Below, piece by piece: positions 1-8,284 of a stretch of 64,000 nt of DNA; position 1 is the first letter of the stretch; each line of letters opens with the position of its first letter. The position numbers and the translations under genes were made by a program. Source of the stretch: Flavobacterium aquaticum. GTDB lineage: Bacteria > Bacteroidota > Bacteroidia > Flavobacteriales > Flavobacteriaceae. The stretch spans positions 248,001-312,000 of the forward strand of contig NZ_QLMI01000002.1 of assembly GCF_003259835.1 (NCBI RefSeq), read 5' to 3'. The notes under the pieces are model-generated. The model was not told the origin of the DNA and did no database searches. It worked only from the letters and a program-made list of their open reading frames with translations.

Positions 1-1382
1 TGATTTAACGATATATATCCTAATTGAGGATGATACGTAAATTCTGAAGGTGTAAGTTTTCTAGCGTTTTCAAGTTTTGCAAAATCAATTCCTTCAGCAG
101 CACCAATGGTAGGACTAAAGCCGTTTGAAGCTAAAGAAACATCTCTAATTGCACTATTTAAAAAATTACTTCCAATATTGTTAGGATCATATTTATTATT
201 GGCATTATTAGAAGGTGTGTTAGCCGGAACATTATAAAAATTTGGATGAGAAGTTAAGTCTATATGAACCGTTTCTTGAGGTAAAACTCCCGTTAATGGC
301 GCTTCTCCTAAATCTTGAAGTGCTACGATATTTCTAAGATTATTATCTGTAGTATTTACTCTATTCTGTTTGTTCGTAATCCAAACCTCAATTCGATTAA
401 TTTGCACACGAGAATTAATGTATGGAAATGTTTCTAAAGCTTTATCATAGTTATTTCTAAAATATTGCGATAAGAAATAATGACGGTCCGCATCGTAATC
501 TAATGCAAAAACCTCAAAGTCTTGAAGCGTTCCTCCACCTTGAGCTGTAACCGATTTTGTTTGCGATTTTTGTTCTGAGAAAACTCCAGTAAAGGTTGTT
601 TTTCCAAATTGCAATTGTGCTTTAACTCCAAATAAGCTTTGCGCACCTCTTACTAAAGAATTTGATAATGGAAAACTTACGTTACCTACTTCTATTTTCT
701 GAATAATATCATCTTCTGTAGGTGTGTATTCTAATTTAATAAGGTTTTGAAATGCAAAAGTAGATTGTGTATCGTAATTTACATTTACGTTTAAACGCGT
801 TCCTACTTTTCCTTGTAAACCAACGCTAATTCGTTGATCAAAATCAAAACTTGTTGTTTTTCTATTTCTAGGAGAGAAAGAAGGATTATCTTGTTTTGTA
901 AAACGAACTCCTAAATCTAATTCTACAGAACCAGTAGGTTTTACATCAATTGTATTACTACCAAAAATAGATTCAAAAAATTTAGAATTTACATAATATC
1001 TTGGTAATAAATCTTTTTTAGCTTCTTCAGAACCTGCTTTTTTACCATCCATTGCAGCTGATTTCTCTTGATAGTATTTTCGCATTTGCTCGCGCAATAC
1101 AAGCTCTTGATACTGTTTTGGTGTAAGTATCATAGGATACCTAATATTAAAACCATCAACAGAACTCGTATAAATATAACGATCAGAAGCTGGGTCGTAA
1201 ACATATCTATCTAAAATACTCACAGGATTAGGCATACTTAACTTACCTAAATCAACGCCAGTTTTAACAGTATCTTTCTCTTCTTCGTCTACTTGTGCTT
1301 GTAACGAAAAAGAAAAAAAGATACATAATAATGCAAGACTATATTGTAATTTATTTACCGCCTTTATGTTAATGTTTTTCAA
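1..1382 (-). CDS. sprA: SprA, gliding motility / type IX secretion outer-membrane protein (5' part; gene runs off the window)
   Basis: The first 460 codons are visible. SprA is the very large (about 2,400-residue) outer-membrane translocon of the type IX secretion system, needed for gliding and for secretion of surface adhesins in Flavobacterium. The translation opens with a basic n-region, a hydrophobic core and a cleavage site after SLQAQ, then has the family stretches DRYVYDPASDRYIYTS, LRYPMILTPKQYQ-like text (here IRYPMILTPKQYQ), GVRFTKQDNPSFSPRNR and NVNYDTQSTFAFQN. No in-frame ATG lies upstream of the signal peptide. The only plausible initiator is the TTG three bases after the ruvA stop, so I set the start there. 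It is transcribed after ruvA, the usual flavobacterial neighbour. Identity is very sure; the start codon is inferred. Confidence 0.93.
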   Translation of the reverse strand, partial: MKNINIKAVNKLQYSLALLCIFFSFSLQAQVDEEEKDTVKTGVDLGKLSMPNPVSILDRYVYDPASDRYIYTSSVDGFNIRYPMILTPKQYQELVLREQMRKYYQEKSAAMDGKKAGSEEAKKDLLPRYYVNSKFFESIFGSNTIDVKPTGSVELDLGVRFTKQDNPSFSPRNRKTTSFDFDQRISVGLQGKVGTRLNVNVNYDTQSTFAFQNLIKLEYTPTEDDIIQKIEVGNVSFPLSNSLVRGAQSLFGVKAQLQFGKTTFTGVFSEQKSQTKSVTAQGGGTLQDFEVFALDYDADRHYFLSQYFRNNYDKALETFPYINSRVQINRIEVWITNKQNRVNTTDNNLRNIVALQDLGEAPLTGVLPQETVHIDLTSHPNFYNVPANTPSNNANNKYDPNNIGSNFLNSAIRDVSLASNGFSPTIGAAEGIDFAKLENARKLTPSEFTYHPQLGYISLN

Positions 1383-1385
1383 GTT

Positions 1386-1967
1386 TTATAAATTTTTTAA
1401 AGCTTGTTTTATTAAGTTTTCTACAGAGGCATTTGGGGTTTCTCTTATAATTTTATCGATTACTTTTTCGGCTGCTTTTCTTGCAAATCCTAAAACTTCT
1501 AAAGCAGATAACGCTTCATCTTTATTTGTATTGCTTTCAATGACCGAAACTTCATCTAAATTGTACACTTTTAACACTTTTTCTTTCAAATCTAGGATAA
1601 TTCTTTGTGCGGTTTTAGCTCCAATTCCTTTCATCGATTGAATCGTAGCCACATCATTTGCCGCAATAGCCTGAATAATCTGAGCCGGCGCCAAAGATGA
1701 CAACATGGTTCTAGCTGTACTTGCACCCACACCTGAAACCGAAAGCAATAACTTAAAAAGTTCTCTTTCCTGTTTTTCAACAAATCCGAACAAACTATGC
1801 GAATCTTCTTTTACTTGAAGAAACGTATATAATTTCAAACTCTCAGAATCTGGAATTAATGAAAAAGTGTGTAATGATATATTAATATGATAGCCCACGC
1901 CATTGCAATCAATTACAACTTCGGTAGGTGTTTTTTCAACTAATCTTCCTTGAATATGAGCTATCAT
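1386..1967 (-). CDS. ruvA: Holliday junction branch migration protein RuvA
   Basis: RuvA tetramers bind the four-way Holliday junction and load the RuvB motor during recombinational repair. The 193-residue product has the standard order: an N-terminal OB-fold opening MIAHIQGRLVEK, two helix-hairpin-helix motifs (SVSGVGASTA, residues 76-85; SMKGIGAKTA, residues 111-120), an acidic linker and a small C-terminal RuvB-contacting domain (EALSALEVLGF). Length is normal. The gene lies 12 bp after the malic enzyme stop and directly before sprA. ruvB and ruvC are elsewhere in this window, so the three ruv genes are not one operon. Confidence 0.97.
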   Translation of the reverse strand: MIAHIQGRLVEKTPTEVVIDCNGVGYHINISLHTFSLIPDSESLKLYTFLQVKEDSHSLFGFVEKQERELFKLLLSVSGVGASTARTMLSSLAPAQIIQAIAANDVATIQSMKGIGAKTAQRIILDLKEKVLKVYNLDEVSVIESNTNKDEALSALEVLGFARKAAEKVIDKIIRETPNASVENLIKQALKNL

Positions 1968-1979
1968 ACAATGGTATTC

Positions 1980-4262
1980 TTATTTGTTTTGTTTTCTACT
2001 TTTCTCTTGAGCATCTACAACAGCAACTGCTGCCATATTTACCATTTCTTCAACACTTGCACCTAATTGAAAAACGTGAACAGGCTTGTCTAATCCTAAA
2101 ATAATTGGACCGATAGATTCTGCCTTATTTAACTCTTTCAATAATTTGTAAGTAATATTTGCAGCATCTAAGTTAGGAAAAATAAGTGTATTCACTTTTT
2201 TATTTACCAATTTTGAAAATGGGAACTTACTTTTTAGCATTTCTGAGTTCAATGCAAAGTCGGTTTGAATCTCTCCATCTACAATTAAATCAGGAAAATT
2301 TTCATGAAGATACGCAACTGCTTGACTTATTTTACTTGGTCCTTCATTGTGCGATGATCCAAAATTAGAATACGAAACCATTGCAATTACTGGCTCCATT
2401 CCAAACATTTTTACTGTTTTAGCTGTCATTAAGGCAATTCTAGCTAAATCATCAGCCGAAGGATTAGGGTTAATTGCGGTATCCGACAAGAAAATTGGGC
2501 CTCTTGCCGTCATCATCATATTCGTAGTGGCAATTTTAGAAACACCTGGCGCTTTATCAATCAATTGCATTACAGGCTTGATAGTTGTTGGATAACTTCT
2601 AGAATATCCTGTTACCATAGCATCAGCTTCACCTGTATTTACCATCATTAAGCCAAAATAGTTACGCTCACGCATCCATTTTTCTGCATCTAATAACGTG
2701 ATTCCTTTGCGTTTTCTGGTTTCCCAAAAATGCTTCGCATATTCTAATCTTTTAGCTTCAGATTCTTTTGTTTTTGGGTCAAAAATTGGCACTTCGATAT
2801 CAAAACCAATTTCAGCTTTTAATTCTTTAATGGTTTCTAAATTTCCTAATAAAATTGGGAAACCAATACCTTCTTCATGAACAATTTGAGCTGCTTTTAA
2901 CACATCGATTTGATCTGCTTCCGCAAAAATGATACGTTTTGGATTCGTTCTTGCTCTATTGGTTAACAAACGAATCATTTTATTATCAGAACCCATTCGC
3001 TCTAATAATTCGTCTTTGTATTTTTCCCAATCGGTAATTGGCGCTGTTGCTACACCTGACTCCATAGCGGCTTTGGCTACGGCTGGCGGAACTGCTGCAA
3101 TTAATCTTGGATCAAAAGGTTTTGGGATGATATAATCGCGACCAAATGTTAATTTGGTTTCGCCATACGCAATATTAACTTGTTCTGGAACCGATTCTTT
3201 TGCTAATTCCGCTAAAGCGATAACAGCTGCTTTCTTCATTTCCTCATTAATTTTTGTAGCTCTAACATCTAAAGCACCTCTAAAAATAAATGGAAAACCT
3301 AATACATTATTAACTTGGTTAGGATGGTCAGAACGACCAGTTGCCATAATGATATCTTTACGCGTATCAATTGCTAAATTGTAATTGATCTCTGGCGTAG
3401 GATTTGCCATCGCAAAAACGATTGGATTATCAGCCATTCCTAACAACATTTCTGGTGTAACGATATCTCCAGAAGATAATCCGATAAATACATCGGCGCC
3501 TTTCATAGCGTGAGCTAAATCGTCATAATGTTTATCCGTTGCGTAACGGCGTTGCATATCGGTAACTCTTGGGTCGTCTTTTCTTAAGGCTCCTTTACTG
3601 TTGAACATTACAACATTTTCTGGTTTCACACCGAAAGCAACATATAAATTAGCACAAGCAATCGCAGCCGAACCTGCTCCAGAAATGACCATTTTCACTT
3701 CTTCCATTTTCTTTCCTGCCAATTCTACTGCATTCAATAAAGCGGCTGATGAAATAATAGCGGTTCCATGTTGGTCATCGTGCATTACTGGAATATTTAA
3801 TTCTTCAACCAAACGTCTTTCAATTTCGAAAGATTCTGGTGCTTTGATGTCTTCTAGGTTAATTCCTCCGAAAGTTGGAGCGATATTTTTTACCGTTGCA
3901 ATGAATTCTTCAATATCTTTTGTTCCTACTTCGATATCAAACACATCGATATCAGCGAAGATTTTGAACAACAAACCTTTTCCTTCCATTACAGGTTTTG
4001 AAGCTTCTGGACCAATATCTCCTAAACCTAAAACAGCGGTTCCGTTTGAGATTACAGCTACTAAATTTCCTTTTGCGGTATATTTATAAACGTTGTTAAC
4101 GTCTTTTTCAATTTCTAAACAAGGTTCTGCTACTCCTGGAGAATAAGCCAAAGCTAAATCTCTTTGAGTTGCATATTTTTTTGTGGGAACTACCTGAATT
4201 TTTCCAGGTGTTGGTTTTGCGTGATATAATAAGGCTTCTCTACGTTTACTATCTTTATGCAT
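1980..4262 (-). CDS. maeB: NADP-dependent malic enzyme with C-terminal phosphotransacetylase-like domain
   Basis: The enzyme oxidatively decarboxylates malate to pyruvate with NADP in the cytoplasm, supplying NADPH and pyruvate. The 760 residues are the usual length for the MaeB hybrid class. The N-terminal malic domain has YSPGVAEPC near residue 40 and MHDDQHGTA near residue 160, followed by a Rossmann segment VISGAGSAAIACANL. From about residue 430 onward the protein is phosphate acetyl/butyryltransferase-like (FLSDTAINPNPSADDLARIA); in characterised MaeB enzymes this part is regulatory rather than catalytic. A promoter -7 box lies just upstream, and ruvA and sprA follow closely, so read-through is likely. 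Confidence 0.96.
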   Translation of the reverse strand: MHKDSKRREALLYHAKPTPGKIQVVPTKKYATQRDLALAYSPGVAEPCLEIEKDVNNVYKYTAKGNLVAVISNGTAVLGLGDIGPEASKPVMEGKGLLFKIFADIDVFDIEVGTKDIEEFIATVKNIAPTFGGINLEDIKAPESFEIERRLVEELNIPVMHDDQHGTAIISSAALLNAVELAGKKMEEVKMVISGAGSAAIACANLYVAFGVKPENVVMFNSKGALRKDDPRVTDMQRRYATDKHYDDLAHAMKGADVFIGLSSGDIVTPEMLLGMADNPIVFAMANPTPEINYNLAIDTRKDIIMATGRSDHPNQVNNVLGFPFIFRGALDVRATKINEEMKKAAVIALAELAKESVPEQVNIAYGETKLTFGRDYIIPKPFDPRLIAAVPPAVAKAAMESGVATAPITDWEKYKDELLERMGSDNKMIRLLTNRARTNPKRIIFAEADQIDVLKAAQIVHEEGIGFPILLGNLETIKELKAEIGFDIEVPIFDPKTKESEAKRLEYAKHFWETRKRKGITLLDAEKWMRERNYFGLMMVNTGEADAMVTGYSRSYPTTIKPVMQLIDKAPGVSKIATTNMMMTARGPIFLSDTAINPNPSADDLARIALMTAKTVKMFGMEPVIAMVSYSNFGSSHNEGPSKISQAVAYLHENFPDLIVDGEIQTDFALNSEMLKSKFPFSKLVNKKVNTLIFPNLDAANITYKLLKELNKAESIGPIILGLDKPVHVFQLGASVEEMVNMAAVAVVDAQEKSRKQNK

Positions 4263-4284
4263 GGTTTTTTATTTTACTAACTTA

Positions 4285-4292
4285 CAAATATA
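4285..4292 (-). promoter_or_regulatory. Promoter -7 box upstream of maeB
   Basis: Read on the minus strand this is TATATTTG, an exact match to the Bacteroidota TAnnTTTG box, 22 bp before the maeB start. The -33 region about 19 bp further up lacks a clear TTG, so the call rests on the -7 box and its position. Confidence 0.55.
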
Positions 4293-4430
4293 GTAGTATG
4301 CGCATAAAATGAGAAATTATTTTGAGATTCTTTTGAAAAATAAATGGATTATTTATTGAAGTTGATTTGGTTTTAGACTTGAAGGAATATTTTACAAAAC
4401 AAAAATACTTTACTAGTATAAAATATTCAT

Positions 4431-4865
4431 TTAAGGAAAAAATTGGGTTAGCCAACCATTTAACAAATCATCAAAATAGCTTTCAACATATTTTTGATAT
4501 TTTTTAATAGGTATTTCTTTTAAACCATCTTTTGGAATAAATTTAATTGAATCAGGCGCTGGACATTCAACAAAAAAAGAACTATGCTTCGGATTTTTCT
4601 CATCATATACAATAAAATAATTAGTACCTTCCAAAGCTTTTTTACTTGTACTATCCCAAGCTAAATAAATACTATCATTTACTAAATATCTATATTCAAT
4701 ACCACTATTACCGGTACCATAAGTATTACGTAAAGCTATTGCAGTTGTATATTTAGCATTAGCATATAAGACTTTATTTTCATAGTAAATATAATAAACT
4801 ACAGATAAGTAAATTAAAACTACAAGTAGAAAAATCTTAACCAATGTATTTATTTGTAATTTCAT
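4431..4865 (-). CDS. Hypothetical membrane-anchored protein
   Basis: I do not recognise a characterised family. The 144-residue product has one N-terminal hydrophobic segment (about residues 9-28, LVKIFLLVVLIYLSVVYYIY) with basic residues before it and a hydrophilic remainder, which suggests a single-pass anchor with a periplasmic domain. The stretch YFIVYDEKNPKHSSFF resembles short conserved text in small Bacteroidota membrane proteins that I cannot name securely. It starts 8 bp after the DUF808 gene stops, so the two are probably co-transcribed. The 168 bp below it hold a weak AT-rich inverted repeat and the maeB promoter. Confidence 0.7.
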   Translation of the reverse strand: MKLQINTLVKIFLLVVLIYLSVVYYIYYENKVLYANAKYTTAIALRNTYGTGNSGIEYRYLVNDSIYLAWDSTSKKALEGTNYFIVYDEKNPKHSSFFVECPAPDSIKFIPKDGLKEIPIKKYQKYVESYFDDLLNGWLTQFFP

Positions 4866-4873
4866 CTATCATT

Positions 4874-5755
4874 CTATTTTTTCACCAAACCCTTAACCTT
4901 CTTAAACCCCGTCATCAACAAAACGGCTACTAATCCAAATGCAATTCCGACACCAAATTCAGCCACTGTTGATGGAATACTATGTGGAATTAAGTGATGT
5001 ATATATTCAATATTGTGAAGAAAAATACCTCCTGAAACTAATATAAGTGCGATAGTCCCAACAACAGCAAGAAATTTAATAACAAGTGGTAATGCTTTAA
5101 TCAAAACACCACCTAAAGAAGCTAAAAATCCTTTTTCATTACCTTTTCTCATTAAATAAAAACCAGCATCGTCCATTCTTACAATTAAAGCTACGATTCC
5201 GTAAACTCCAACGGTTGCAATAATTGCAACGAAAGTTACACTTAGAATTTGCGTAATTAATTCGTGTTGTTTTTCCATTGCGGTTCCTAAAGCGATGATG
5301 ACAATTTCAAGCGAAAGAATAAAATCAGTTTTAATAGCCGAACTTACTTTTGCCTTTTCCGAATTTTCATCTGTTTCTTCCAACTTACTTTCTTCTATAA
5401 CTTCTTCTCCTTTTTTAGCGCGATGAAAAAAGTATTCGATAATTTTTTCTACACCTTCGTAGGCTAAATAAACTCCTCCAATAATTAAAGCTGCTTTTAT
5501 TGCAGGCGGATACAACCAATTCAAAACAAAAACAACCGGAAGTATAATCAATTTATTGATAAACGAACCTTTTGTAATTGCCCACAACACTGGAATTTCT
5601 CTTGAAGCTAAAAAACCCGTTGCTTTTTCGGCATTAACTGCTAAGTCGTCTCCTAAAATTCCAGCTGTTTTTTTGGTTGCTAATTTACTTGTCATTGCTA
5701 CATCGTCCATCAATGCAGCGATATCGTCTAAGATTGCGAAAAATCCTGATGCCAT
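4874..5755 (-). CDS. DUF808 family inner-membrane protein (YedI-like)
   Basis: The 293-residue protein matches the DUF808/YedI family, whose biochemical function is unknown. The N-terminus has the family text MASGFFAILDDIAALMDDVA, followed by KKTAGILGDDLAVNAEKATGF (two adjoining parts of the signature). Several hydrophobic segments follow: about residues 68-100, 150-190, 215-245 and 265-288. A charged loop between about residues 110 and 140 is rich in Glu and Lys and is probably cytoplasmic. It lies in a likely two-gene unit with the small anchored protein downstream. Nothing in the context points to a substrate. Confidence 0.9.
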   Translation of the reverse strand: MASGFFAILDDIAALMDDVAMTSKLATKKTAGILGDDLAVNAEKATGFLASREIPVLWAITKGSFINKLIILPVVFVLNWLYPPAIKAALIIGGVYLAYEGVEKIIEYFFHRAKKGEEVIEESKLEETDENSEKAKVSSAIKTDFILSLEIVIIALGTAMEKQHELITQILSVTFVAIIATVGVYGIVALIVRMDDAGFYLMRKGNEKGFLASLGGVLIKALPLVIKFLAVVGTIALILVSGGIFLHNIEYIHHLIPHSIPSTVAEFGVGIAFGLVAVLLMTGFKKVKGLVKK

Positions 5756-5844
5756 AATTTTATTTTTTCTTTTTAATAACTCTCAAAACTACAGTAAAGT
5801 TTTGAAATTGAAAATATTTTTTGTCTGAAAAACACTATACCATT

Positions 5845-6777
5845 TTATTTCTTCAAGAAATTGATATTACGAAGTAAGCCTTCATATTTAGTTCGTTTAA
5901 CCGCAGAATTTTTAAATACCTTTTGAAAAGTATCTACTGTAATTTCTTCCCAATCGGATTTTGAGAAATTTAAAATCTCCTTATTCGTTTGAAAAAGCGG
6001 TTCATTATTTGGTTTTGAAAAACGATTCCAAGGACAAACATCTTGGCAAACATCGCAACCAAACATCCAATCATCAAATTTGCCTTTCATTTCTTGTGGT
6101 AAATTATCCTTCAATTCGATAGTGAAATACGAAATACATTTACTTCCATCCACGACATAAGGCGCTACAATAGCTTCCGTAGGACAAGCGTCTAAACAAG
6201 CGGTACAACTTCCGCAATGGTCGGTTGTTGGTTTGTCATATTCTAATTCCAAATCGATAATTAATTCAGCAATAAAATAAAAAGAACCTACTTTCTGAGT
6301 GATGAGATTACTGTTTTTACCAACCCAACCCAAACCACTTTTTGCTGCCCAAGCTTTATCTAAAACTGGTGCTGAATCGACAAAAGCTCTTCCTGAAACT
6401 TCACCAATTTCAGTTTGAATGAAATGTAATAATTCCTTTAATTTTTCTTTTATGACGTGATGATAATCTTGTCCGTAAGCGTATTTTGAAATTTTATACG
6501 AATCCTGATTTTGAAGTTCGGAGGGATAATAATTCAACAACAGAGAAATGACACTTTTAGCATCATCTACCAAAAGCGTTGGATTCAATCGTTTGTCAAA
6601 ATGGTTTTCCATGTAACTCATTTGACCGTGCATGTTGTTGTTGAGCCAATTTTCTAAACGAGGTGCTTCTTCTTCGAGAAAACCTGCTTTGGAAATACCG
6701 CAAGACAAAAAGCCGAGTCTTTTGGATTCAGATTTTATGATAGATGTCTGATGATGGATGATGGATGACTGGATCAC
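5845..6777 (-). CDS. queG: Epoxyqueuosine reductase QueG
   Basis: QueG reduces epoxyqueuosine in tRNA to queuosine using cobalamin and two [4Fe-4S] clusters. The 310-residue product has the cluster motifs [16 protein letters not shown] and [13 protein letters not shown] and the family text [13 protein letters not shown]. The start is odd. There is no in-frame ATG before the conserved region, and the only canonical initiator is a GTG that directly abuts the stop of the upstream four-helix-bundle gene (TAAGTG). The first 13 or so residues ([13 protein letters not shown]) are encoded by a GATG-rich repeat arm rather than by conserved queG sequence, so a nearby insertion appears to have replaced the original start region. 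Translation is probably coupled to the upstream gene. Confidence 0.95.
   Translation of the reverse strand: MIQSSIIHHQTSIIKSESKRLGFLSCGISKAGFLEEEAPRLENWLNNNMHGQMSYMENHFDKRLNPTLLVDDAKSVISLLLNYYPSELQNQDSYKISKYAYGQDYHHVIKEKLKELLHFIQTEIGEVSGRAFVDSAPVLDKAWAAKSGLGWVGKNSNLITQKVGSFYFIAELIIDLELEYDKPTTDHCGSCTACLDACPTEAIVAPYVVDGSKCISYFTIELKDNLPQEMKGKFDDWMFGCDVCQDVCPWNRFSKPNNEPLFQTNKEILNFSKSDWEEITVDTFQKVFKNSAVKRTKYEGLLRNINFLKK
6751..6767. repeat. Left arm of inverted repeat enclosing the four-helix-bundle gene
   Basis: The 17 bases ATGATGGATGATGGATG match the reverse complement of the arm at 7171-7187 in 16 of 17 positions. The arm is internally repetitive (GATGATG units) and lies inside the first codons of queG. 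Confidence 0.75.
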
Positions 6778-7131
6778 TTATTTTAATTGCGTTTTAAAAG
6801 CCAAAGTTCTATTCATCAATTCGAATGACTTAGCATACAAGTAATCAAATTGTTCTTGAGTTATGTAATTTCTCCTTTTTGCTTTATGCAAACACGTTAC
6901 AACTTCAGCTATTGACCGAACTGAATAATTCAGAAATCTCTTAAATTCAGGAATAGTTTGTTCAACAGAACCTTCAGAAATATTTAATGCAATTGAATCA
7001 ACAGCTCTTGAAATTTGAGAAGACAAATTATAACGTTCAGTTTGAGGAAAAGAATTAGCGACAGTATTAATTTCTTCTCCAAAATCCATTGCTAATTGCC
7101 AAATAATTAATTTTTCAAACTTAAAACTCAT
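6778..7131 (-). CDS. Four-helix-bundle protein (23S rRNA intervening-sequence protein family)
   Basis: The 117-residue protein belongs to the S23/IVP four-helix-bundle family (TIGR02436-like). Evidence is FEKLIIWQLAMDF at the N-terminus, then FPQTERYNLSSQISRAVDSI, ALNISEGS and a final long helix. Family members are best known as ORFs inside intervening sequences of 23S rRNA genes; a distant relative, Avd, serves in diversity-generating retroelements. No rRNA or reverse transcriptase is present here. The gene sits between ruvB and queG in the same orientation, within inverted repeat arms, and its stop abuts the queG GTG. Its function in this setting is unknown. Confidence 0.92.
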   Translation of the reverse strand: MSFKFEKLIIWQLAMDFGEEINTVANSFPQTERYNLSSQISRAVDSIALNISEGSVEQTIPEFKRFLNYSVRSIAEVVTCLHKAKRRNYITQEQFDYLYAKSFELMNRTLAFKTQLK

Positions 7132-7170
7132 ATTTTTATATACTTAAAATTTGAAACATCCATTATCAAA

Positions 7171-7187
7171 CATCCATCACCCATCAT
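7171..7187. repeat. Right arm of inverted repeat enclosing the four-helix-bundle gene
   Basis: CATCCATCACCCATCAT is the inverse of the arm at 6751-6767 with one mismatch. Its last base is the final base of the ruvB stop codon. A second related word, CATCCATTATC, lies just before it at about 7157-7167. Confidence 0.75.
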
Positions 7188-8209
7188 TAAAAAAGGCCTC
7201 CTTGAATGTTATTTTTAATTTTTCCTAAATGCTTATAAGCTTTTTCGGTCACTTCTCTTCCTCTTGGAGTTCGCATAATAAATCCTTCTTGAATTAAAAA
7301 AGGCTCGTATACTTCTTCAATAGTTTCACCACTTTCTGAAACCGCTGTTGCTAGTGTTGATAATCCAACAGGTCCGCCTTTGAATTTTTCGATTATGGTT
7401 AATAGAATTTTATTATCCATTTCGTCTAATCCGTGTGCATCCACATTTAAAGCTTTCAAAGCGAATTTTGCGATTTCGATATCGATTTTCCCATTTCCTT
7501 TGATTTGAGCAAAATCTCGCACACGACGCAATAAAGCATTAGCAATACGAGGTGTTCCTCTACTTCTACCGGCAATTTCAATAGCTGCTTCCATTGTAAT
7601 TGGCATCTTTAAAATCGATGAACTACGTTGCACAATTGTGGTTAATAATTCGGTATTGTAATATTGTAAACGGCTTTGAATTCCAAAACGAGCACGCATT
7701 GGTGCCGTTAATAATCCAGAACGAGTGGTAGCTCCAACTAAAGTAAAAGGATTCAAATTGATTTGAACCGTTCTAGCATTTGGACCCGATTCAATCATGA
7801 TATCAATCTTGAAATCTTCCATCGCAGAATACAAATATTCTTCTACAATTGGACTTAAACGATGAATTTCATCAATAAATAAAACATCGCGCTCTTCAAG
7901 ATTCGTTAGTAATCCAGCTAAATCACCTGGTTTATCCAAAACTGGTCCTGATGTAATTTTGATTCCAACTCCCAACTCATTTGCTAAAATATTTGCCAAC
8001 GTAGTTTTTCCTAAACCTGGAGGTCCATGAAACAAGGTGTGGTCTAACGCTTCTTTTCGCAAATTAGCCGCTTGTACAAAAACAATTAGGTTTTCTAATA
8101 CTTGCTCTTGTCCGGAAAAATCATCGAAACTTAGTGGGCGTAATGCCTTTTCGATATCAATATCTTGCGGAGAATAGGATTCTTTATTGGGATTTAAATT
8201 ATCGTTCAT
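7187..8209 (-). CDS. ruvB: Holliday junction branch migration ATPase RuvB
   Basis: RuvB is the AAA+ motor that drives branch migration with RuvA. The 340-residue product has a Walker [12 protein letters not shown], Walker [10 protein letters not shown], sensor-type GATTRSG, the arginine-finger region MRARFG and a C-terminal winged helix ending [14 protein letters not shown]. Length is normal. A -7 promoter box lies immediately upstream, so the transcript may be almost leaderless. The gene is separated from the coxA operon by a strong terminator and is followed by the four-helix-bundle element and queG. Confidence 0.97.
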   Translation of the reverse strand: MNDNLNPNKESYSPQDIDIEKALRPLSFDDFSGQEQVLENLIVFVQAANLRKEALDHTLFHGPPGLGKTTLANILANELGVGIKITSGPVLDKPGDLAGLLTNLEERDVLFIDEIHRLSPIVEEYLYSAMEDFKIDIMIESGPNARTVQINLNPFTLVGATTRSGLLTAPMRARFGIQSRLQYYNTELLTTIVQRSSSILKMPITMEAAIEIAGRSRGTPRIANALLRRVRDFAQIKGNGKIDIEIAKFALKALNVDAHGLDEMDNKILLTIIEKFKGGPVGLSTLATAVSESGETIEEVYEPFLIQEGFIMRTPRGREVTEKAYKHLGKIKNNIQGGLF

Positions 8210-8214
8210 AAAAG

Positions 8215-8222
8215 CAAAGATA
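8215..8222 (-). promoter_or_regulatory. Promoter -7 box upstream of ruvB
   Basis: Minus-strand TATCTTTG is a perfect TAnnTTTG box 5 bp before the ruvB ATG. With the usual spacing, transcription would start at or next to the start codon, implying a leaderless or near-leaderless mRNA. The upstream T-rich tract contains TTTTTG about 16 bp away. Confidence 0.5.
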
Positions 8223-8240
8223 AGTAAAGTTATAAAACAA

Positions 8241-8264
8241 AAACCTCTCCGATTGGAGAGGTTT
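8241..8264 (-). terminator. Rho-independent terminator of the act-cox operon
   Basis: Perfect 10-bp arms (AAACCTCTCC and GGAGAGGTTT) surround a 4-base loop. On the minus strand they are followed by a T-rich tail. It lies directly after the coxA stop and before ruvB. Confidence 0.9.
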
Positions 8265-8284
8265 GTATGATTGTGGAAAAAATC

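Noticed and set aside
3601..4089. 162-codon open frame on the plus strand inside maeB
   Set aside because: It is antisense to strongly conserved coding sequence and has no recognisable protein features or promoter.
4385..4428. Inverted repeat GAATATTTTA / TAAAATATTC as a terminator
   Set aside because: The stem is entirely AT-rich with a 24-base loop and no T tail; too weak to call.
6751..7187. Four-helix-bundle gene as part of a diversity-generating retroelement
   Set aside because: No reverse transcriptase, template repeat or variable repeat is nearby, and the protein fits the IVP type.
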